Origin: Calamus simplicifolius
Taxonomy: Eukaryota; Streptophyta; Magnoliopsida; Arecales; Arecaceae
Direction: 5' to 3'
Assembly (NCBI GenBank): GCA_900491605.1
Contig: UESW01005076.1
Coordinates: 372,001 to 436,000, forward strand
DNA length: 64,000 bases
Under the pieces are notes generated by a model that was not told where the DNA came from, made no database searches, and was given only the letters and a program-made list of their open reading frames with translations. Numbering within the stretch: position 1 is the first letter of the stretch; every line of letters starts with the position of its first letter. A program made the translations under genes and the position numbers. This document shows positions 53,901 through 62,900 of the stretch, piece by piece.

Positions 53901-56900
53901 ATCTCAGCATCCGGCCCGAGATATCAGAGAAATCAGAAAGGGTGGATGAGCCTTGTCCCAAGCTACCCATCCAAGGAGCCCTCCGACAAGTGGGAAGAAA
54001 ACCCGTGGCCGCTGATGCCGGGGCACCCCCCCCAAATCGAGTGTGTACTGCTAGCCACTGCCCAAGTCAAAAGGCAATGTACTGGCAGACAACACACCAT
54101 TACCCCCCTCCTCACATGGCGAAAGATTCCCCGGGCGAATGAGCCCAGGAATCCGGATCAGGGAAGGAGGCAAAGTTCACGTAAGTCATGGGGGGTGCAT
54201 ATACACTTCCTACCCTGCGTCCCCCATAGCAAACCGCAAAGGACACACAGGAAGCGCATATGTGCGCTCTCCATATGACCTCTGCGAACCTCCTGTGCGC
54301 TCTCCATATGATCTCCAGAACTCCTCTCTTGAGGACGAGCTGCTCTCCAGCAGCCCCTTCATCGCCCCAACTATTCGGAGGAAGACGACTTGCCAAAGGG
54401 AAACTCGGTCCCCCAACTCTCAACCTCGAAGACATGGACATCACGAACGCTTACACGACTCACAAAAGGGAAGGTCTTGCGGATGGCCTAGCACGGCCCC
54501 TTCCCTTATTTTTAGGCAAACAAACCGGGGTTTGCTATCAAAGCAGAGAGCCTCGAGATTCGAAATGCCCTATCTACACTACCACATGGCCTCCCAGGAC
54601 AAAAGTCGCACCCTTCGATGTGCACCAAAATGCGTCGCCTGAGTCATGACGCACGACCAAAAGATTTTCCTCTGACCTCGAATCAAGGGCATTAAATGCG
54701 GAAGATCGTCCGCAGACCCTCGAAACATGGGCTGGCCTAGGGAATTTTCCTTCTTTGAGAAACGCCAGAAGGCGAGCGATCCACCTCCGGTCCCGAATCA
54801 GGAGCCTTAAATGCCCCGAATCGCCTACGAGTTCCCAGGATGTGATCGGGCCTGGGAAACTCCCACTCGAAGGCGACACCATCCAATGAAAATCGAATGC
54901 TTGCCCCGCACGTCAAAAGGGCGTACATCGGAAAAGATCAGCGCAGTAAATGCTTTGGCAAAAGGCAAAATGCCCCCCTTCCGGGATGTCTTGTATACCT
55001 CGACAAAAAGCGGGCTGACCCCAATCAGATCGAGGTTAAATGCTACTTTATCCCTCAGTCTAAACTGGTACTGACGGAACGCTCCTCATGCTATAGAGAT
55101 ACCGAATGATATGAAGCATTTCGAATGAAACTTATAAGCCCTCCTTTATCCCGGTCAAAAATGGAAGTGCCACATCCGTGCCTTACCGCGATCTCCAAGG
55201 GTCCCCTAAGGGGACAGATCGTTCGTAAGACTCATACAACGAGAACCAAAATCTCAGAAATGAAAAATAAACGGCCATGAGCACAAGGGTTACAAAAAAC
55301 TTTCCTTCATTCATTGCAAAAATAGAAACAAAAAGAAAGAAAAGAAAAAGATACACTAGCCCTCACTGGGGCTTACTGTCCTCCCCTGGCGCCACCGAGC
55401 TTCCCCCGTGACGTGGGGTTAGTTCGGCAACCCACTGCTTGAGGGACGCCACCTCTCCCTCTAGCCGGTTGTTGATTCGGCGGAGGAGCTCGATCTCCCT
55501 CGTCGCGACGGTCATATACCGCTCAGCCACCCTCGCAAGCTTCTCGCGGCTTGCAAACGACATCGCCAGAACTTCTGCGTCAACAGTCACCGTCGCATGG
55601 CCCCTATGGGACTCCCCGTGGCCTCTGCCGCCACCGCTAGACGCTTCGGCAGACCGCCCCCCACCTCTGGAAGCTATCTCAGTGGTTAAAAATCTTGGGA
55701 GGTTAACTAGGAAGGCGATTAACAATGGCGTACCCCCCACCAGTATTTGTACCACTTCGGGCGAGTATTCTGATCGCCCAAACCACCACCACATGTCGCC
55801 GCCTCAGTGGGCTCTCGCGGGGACCGAAGAGTCCCTCCCCTCAACAAAGAGGATCATAAATAGATAACACTCGGAATGCGCCCTCTCTTCTTTGAACCCA
55901 AGCCCCCTTTTATTTAGATCACGGCGCTTGGGGTTACGTTCCCCAATCCTGAATCCACACTTCGGGATAGGGAGCCTCGGAGGGGTCGAGTAATAAATCT
56001 CCATACCTCGTCCCAGGGCATCTTCTCTTCGGGAACGGACACGCCGAAGAAGGAGAAGAAAAGGTCAATCAGAAAAGGCAAACAAACGAAAACAAAAGGT
56101 CCGTTTATACATAAAATACACATGAGGGCCCCCAAGAAATTAAGGCTGGGGATCAGACCCAGCATCTCCTACAGCAGCATCAGCGGGGGCACCGCTTGGC
56201 TCCCCCTTCTTAACAGTGTCCCGCCGAGATACCTCGGCAGCCGCATCGGCACCCAAAACAGCTTCGAGATCAACGTCTAAGATCTCATATTCGTCCTCCT
56301 CGGCCCTTGGAGTGCGGGTCTTATAGCATTCAGCTTCCAGACAGGACAAGTCTAGGTCAGGATAAGCTTGAGTGATCTTAGCTCGCGCCTCCTCTTCACC
56401 GAACCGGAATGCATTGGCATAGGCCGCCCTGCATTCCTCGGCAAATTGAGTAGAGCTCTTATACTCCACCGCTAAAGAGGCCCACGCATTTGCCTCGGCC
56501 AATTGTTTCTCCAATTCAGAAGTCCTTCGGTGCCTCGAAGCCATCTCCTCTCCGAAGGCCTTCAGCCGCTCCTGAAACTCCAGACTCATCTTGTTCACCT
56601 GCAGACAAAGAGCCGAGTAAGGCAAGAGTCGGAAGGCCAAAATGGACAAAACAGGGGACACCCTACCTGCTCGTCCTGCCGAGCCAGTTCATGGCTCAGT
56701 ACTTGAACCCTATCGAGAGCCTTCGATTTAGCCGATTGATTTTGATGAAGACTCTCTTTGAGTTCATCAACCCGGGACTGTCTGTCCCTAATCTCCCGAT
56801 GAGCATAGTCGAGATCGTGGAGGGCCGAGCAGCTCGCTCATCCGACCATTTTAGCTGATCCTTCATTTCGGCGAGCTCTTTGTTCAAACGGGTAAGCTGG

Positions 56901-59900
56901 TCCTGCTGCCGCCGACACTTGTGCTCCTCCTCGAGCCTCTTACTCCAGTTGCTTCTATCTTCGGCGTGGCTGGCCTTCAGCTGGTCCCATCTCTTCTCAA
57001 AAAAACTTATCTTCGTGCTCTGCTCTAATCTGTGATAATTCCAGGCTAGCCTTGTTGGATTGCTCGCGAAAGCCCTAAAGCTCATTGACCTGCATTGCAA
57101 GTTGAGAGGCTCTTTCTCTCTCAGCTGTAAGAATCTTGCGAGTCTCCTCGAGCTCCGTTTGGGAGATCGCCAAAGCTCGGGAAAGACTGGCTGTTGAATC
57201 CACCCTCTCCTTGAGGTGACCGATTTCTTTACGGGCTTGAGCCCAAGCTTCGACAGCCAGATGCAAATGCCATTTCAATGCCCTCATGATCAAAGCATTC
57301 TGCGAAAAGAATCACACGTATGGAAACACAGTCGAACTAACTAACTAAAAACTCTACTTGGGGCGATGGCTTACCCGAGACGCATAATCCGTGGCAATCC
57401 TCGTGAGGGAAATGTCATCGATCTTGGTAAGAAGGAAAGCTTCATTCGGCACTCCAGTATACCTGAAGGCCACATCGACAAGGTCCACAGGATCGTCCCC
57501 TCCGGCCGAGGAACTTTATCCCTCATGGAATGCAGACTGCATTAAAGCAGAGAACATTGCACTAACCTCCGGATCACGCAGGTGAACATCTTCACTCAGG
57601 GGGCCAACTTGGGGACCCGCGGCCCCTGGAGCCCTCGTCCGGCTAACCTCCTCCACCAAGGCCCTCATTTGAGAGGCCTCAGGCATTTCAGCTCCGGCAA
57701 GGGGAGCCTCAACCCGGACGTCCGCTTCGCTTAGCGGCTCCCCTTTTTCTTCAGACATTTCTCTTCCCCTGGCGGACTCTTCTTGAGCTTCAATTTCTCT
57801 CGGGGCCTCCGGTGCCTCGGCAGAAGGCCTTTCGCCAGAAGACATCCCGCCAAGTTCGGTCACTGGTTCAGCTGGTTCGGTTGCCCCATCATCCTCCGCC
57901 GGCTCTCCCGCAGGCAGCCTAGGCTGAACTTCAGCAGCTACAGCCGTCTCTCCCACCTCGATTGAAGCGAAGACCGCTCCCGCCTCTGCCTGCAAAGCCT
58001 CCGGACCGCCGGCCTCCAATGAGGGAGACGGAGCAACCCCGACCGCGGGGGTCTCCGAGTAAACTGACGTCGCTTCCGCGCCATCATCTGGCAAAACGAC
58101 AACAGGAGGGGAGGAAATTTCGGCAGCCTCCTCCGAAACCCCCGCGGTATCCTGACCTCTCCCCGCTGACGGACCTTCCTCCGGCATCGAAGGACCGCGC
58201 ACCGCCGCTGGAACTTCGATACTTTCATCCTGCGGCGACGAGGGATGGCGATCATCGCCATCTCTCCTGATCCCCCTAGGGCGAGAACCGGAAGGGCGAG
58301 ACCTTTTCTCGGCCCTATGCTTACTGCTGGGGCCGGGCCTCCCGCGACGCTTACCCAGTTCCTCTCTCATCTGATCTACGAACGCCGACCTTTCGGCTGC
58401 AGACGCAATGCGACTTGCCCGTTAGCTCGTACAAAAATCGAAGCTAAAATCGCCTTAACCTGTTAGCTACAAAACAATACTTACTGCAAGGATCAATGGG
58501 GCTCAATCCAACTGCGAAAAGAGCGTCCTCTGATAGAAGGGTGCTAGCTGGAATAACTTGACTGCTGCGCAACACGATCAGATCCCTCTTCTCCTGCTCG
58601 GATAACTCTGGATGCGCTTCCGGATCTTTTACATAACGTTCCCACACCCGAGGAAAATCCGAGCCGATATTTCCTTCGACTATGAAGAATCATGATTTCC
58701 ACTCTTTTATCGACGATGGATTATCTGAAATCATCTTGAAAGACCTCCAGGGACCAATGTAGCGCCACTCGGAGGCCCTCCCAGAAACCAAGTTGTAGCA
58801 CACCCTGAACATCAGGAGGGTCGCGGTTACCCCAACGCGGCTGCACAGCGAGATGAATCCGATAAGGTTGCGCCAGCTATTGGGAGCCACCATGGTGAAG
58901 CATATGTTGTAGAACCTCATCACCTCCCGAACCAGCGGACGAAGAGGAAACCTGAGGCCCGCCCTCAAACTTTCCTCGTAACAGAATGCTCCATCCCCTA
59001 GTTCAAATGTCACTCTGTCGTCGGCCGTCAGGAGCAACAGGGCAACATCCTGAGGAACCTTGTATAGGCGGCGTATCCATTCCAGATCCGCCAGGGTCAC
59101 CTCCGAAGCCAAATCGCCCGGGCTCACCATGCTTTCGATCGAAAGAGACGCTGAGCAAGGTCGCCAAGAAATTAGGAGAACGAAGTTCTTCGAGTGAAAG
59201 CGAAAGAGCACTGCGAATGGGAGTGGCGCCACTTCAACTCCATTTTTCCCAAAAGAAACCGCCTCAAGGAAAGATAAGGCATCTCAACCAAGATGTCCGG
59301 AACCGCCGCTGCAGGCGCCGTAAAGATCGAGATCCCTTACGTGGCGCAACCCCGGCCGTTGCACCCAAGAAACGACGGATCCACCTCGTAAAGGCAAGGC
59401 GGCCACGCAGCATTACCTAGGGCATCATTGCATGGGCTGTCAAATTCAGATCCCCCCGTTCGGATCGCGCCACCTAGGTCTATACTCCCTATGCCCGAAC
59501 CTACGCTTCGAACTAGGAAGTGGAGGGCATGTGTTGAGAGGTAAAATCGCCATTGCATCGATAACCGTGCGAAGGGGCTAAGATCAGCACTGGCCCTCAC
59601 ATGCTACACTATGCCCACAAAGAATGAGCTAACCAATATGATTCAGCGGATCGAGCAACCCATAGCTCGGCTCAATCCATAGCTCGGCCTCCCCGAGCAA
59701 TCCCTAGCTTGGCTCCCCGGGCAACCCATAGCTCGGCTCCCCCGGGCAACCCATAGCTCGGCCTCCCCGAGCAATCCATAACTCGGCCTCTCCGAGCACT
59801 CCATAGCTTGACATGCGCCTCCGCGGAACGAAACTGTCTTCATGTCCGGCTTATTTCTTATGTCATATCTCAGCCGCCCTCGTACCTCGGCTGCTCAAGC

Positions 59901-62900
59901 CATGCTTATGCTCCGGCAGCGCGAACTATTTGTGCATTTCGGCCATCAAGGCCGGGTCGTCCCTCGACCGTCCGAACCAAGCCTTTCCGCACCCCTGTGG
60001 AACCTGGCACGGGAAAGCCCAAGTTCAGTGTAACAAAATTCCAAACGATGAATCATATTGAGACGTGGCCTAGGACCTGCAATAACGGCTTAGGACCTAC
60101 ACAGTCATCGGATCTTGGGCCATCAGAAAGCTCTCCCAGCCGTCGATCCTCTAACAGATAGGATACGGATCTTACCAGCCTCACAACAGCTTGATTCGAA
60201 TCATCTTCGAATCCCAACAACCTTCGAACCTTCCAGAAGGCGCTCAAGATTCAGGTGATTGCCTATAAATAGGACACTTTCATATTTTCTCAGGTACGTG
60301 ACTCCTCGCTCAGTCTCAGCATCACTCTCTCTCTTTCACTGCTCCCTCCCTCTTCGCCATTGGCGCTCCACTCGAGCTCCCGATAGGCCACCCCTGGAGA
60401 GACTCTTCAGAGGAGTCCTCCCCATATTTGTTGTCCGTCGATCTCCACTAACTTGAGCGTCGGAGGGTCTTCCGCGGAGGACCACCCCCAACGCCTCCCG
60501 CGTGAGGACTTCTTTATAGGTCCGCCTAGGAGGAAGTCCAATCAGGAGACCGATCGCGCCCGAGTCGGAGAACAGATTCCGGTGGCAACAGGTATAGTTT
60601 TTTGATCTTCTCATTTCTCTTAAAAGATGGTGGATCTCCATGACTGTTAGTGGACTACATTAAAGAGATTGGGAATGTGCTCCCACATCACAAATTTTGA
60701 CAATGCACCCCTTTTCCCAGCCTTAGGGTTTTCCAACCCTTATCTTTTTTTAATTAAAAAATCGAACTCCTTGATACCCAGCCACCAAAATTAGTTATTC
60801 AACAAATGTCACCCTTTAATTCCTCGTATGTTTAAATTAGTTATCAAGTAAGACTATATGATTAGAAGTACTAAAATTATTATTAGACGATATAGTTATG
60901 TAAAAGAATATATGGCATGCACGTGATATTTTGTTATAAATTCATATTCAAGTTGGAAGTACCTATTGATTGTCCCAATCCACATGGCAACAACAGACTA
61001 GCATGCATATATTGTTCCCAAAGTATAGATGCTAGCTGGACAGACATGAGAACCACATTGCTTTAGAAACAAAAGATATAGAAGACAGAAGTAACAGATG
61101 AACTGGGAGTTAGAAATTCTTGATGATGAAAAGGAAGATGATGATGATGATGATGATGATGAGGTTGGAGTTACCAGCACTATTGCAGCTTGAGATCTCA
61201 TACAAAGTGCCAATGGACACATTTGTTTCCCTAGATTTATTGGTGGCTGATAAAAGCAAGAAAAATGAAACAGACCACCATCAGATAAACTTCAAAGAAG
61301 AAAAGGAGGTGAGAGTATGCCAATACACTGCTCATTGGAACTGCAAGTTCAGCATATATTAAGTACACTTTTAGAAGTTTCAATATCATAGCACAAGCTA
61401 ATATGAGCTCCCAGGTTTCTACATACAGTTTGTTGAGCCCTTGATTTTTCTTATTAAAAAAAAAATGAAAGCAAGTGTGGAGATGATAACAAAAAGCCTG
61501 AAACAACGTAGAAGTGCATGGGAGACATATGGATGACTGGTAGCTAGATTAATACATATGCACTTCGCATCATAATTATGATAATGAAATGGGGTATGTT
61601 TTAAAATTTATATTCCGCAACTACTGAATCATTGGCTGCTTCTAGCCGTGAACATTAGAAAATCCAAAAATTAAGGTACAAGGCTCTATTATTCTGATGT
61701 TGAACTTTTGTTTAACATGTTTGTTTATCAAAGGCTGGTCTACATGCCCTTTATCCAACATATACAGGTAATTCTTGATGTCGTTTTTCTCTTAGCACCA
61801 TCCTAGATGCCAGCCAACGAACACACATCTTGTACAAAACTCTGCTTCACATTTTTCACAACATACCTCCACCCATCATGTAACTGATGCGCACATTATC
61901 CCATACATATGACACCATTATTCATGCACTTAGTCTTGTTGACTCCCTTCCAGAAAGGCATTTATGCCACAAAAAGTAAGGATTAAATTAGTCAGCCTAC
62001 TGAAAACTTTCCTACAAGTGTTTTCTGTAATTTTCTTGGAGATGCCTCATAATTACGAGAACTGACGTACTGCATGCCAGTGATGTGTCACTATAGCACT
62101 GATGAATTAAGTATCGTGGCATACCAAGAAGTGCCCTTTTTGGAATGAACTGAAGCAGTCCACCTGGAGAATGCCAAGTACTGCATATGGCTAGTACCAT
62201 GCCAATATCATGTACTGATGTGGCAGTGGTGCATTAAATATCATGTCATTCCATGAACTGCCAACCAGTCCTTAAATCAATGCTCCTAAATGATGGAAAA
62301 ACAAAGATATTGTTTCACACACCAACAATCTCCATAGACATCATGCTTTTCTATTCTCATCTCCTTATAACTGAATTGGTAAATGGATTGCCAACTACGC
62401 CTTCTTTTCTTGTGCATATGAAACAAGGATATATCACCAAGACAAGTACTTCATTAAGATTATAGAATTAGTTTGGAGTTTGGACAAACCTTGACTGATG
62501 GTCATCAAATGTTCAACAAGGAGTAAGATGAATTTAGTGTATGATAGTGGAGTACACACATATACTTTATTATCTTGTATTTAAATATATGTATGTGAGT
62601 ATAGTTTATTAAGGTTCTCCATACTAGAAATCGATAACATTTTGGTTCCGGACAAGTATAGTTTAACGTAAGACATACTGTACTAAATCGGTGACGAACT
62701 AGTCAGATGAGACCCCAACCTATAAACCGCCCCGTGTCGAGCTGAATTGGGCAGTGTAGCAATGTATGAGGCAATTCGGTATGGTTCAGGACAGTTTGAT
62801 CAGCAAACTGAAGCACCAAACCATACCAGTTTCGAGACAATTCGGTATGGTTAGGTATGCTCTGGCCATCCTTGTTTTATTCTAAATGTATGCATCAAAA

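Larger units (their letters stand above)
46296..60590 (+). mobile_element. Full-length Tat-type Ty3/gypsy LTR retrotransposon (element 2, 14,295 bp)
   Basis: Order: 5' LTR, PBS, gag, protease, reverse transcriptase, RNase H, integrase, GC-rich tandem repeats, antisense gene, polypurine tract, 3' LTR. Bounded by TG...CA LTR ends and a 5-bp duplication. Tat assignment rests on the RT sequence style (DLNKACPKDSFPLPRIDHLV) and on the antisense ORF between pol and the 3' LTR. The LTRs differ by a few percent by eye and by two U3 repeat units, so the insertion is not brand-new. Multiple inactivating changes are described at gag and pol. It sits in an intron of the methyltransferase gene, in opposite orientation. 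Confidence 0.95.

Noticed and set aside
54139..54642. 167-codon ORF in the 3' region of element 2 as a possible extra gene
   Set aside because: No domain, no similarity I recognise, and it overlaps other frames of equal length on both strands.
61120..61362. 80-codon ORF starting with a Met/Lys run
   Set aside because: The Met run is the (GAT)n microsatellite; the remainder has no known domain.
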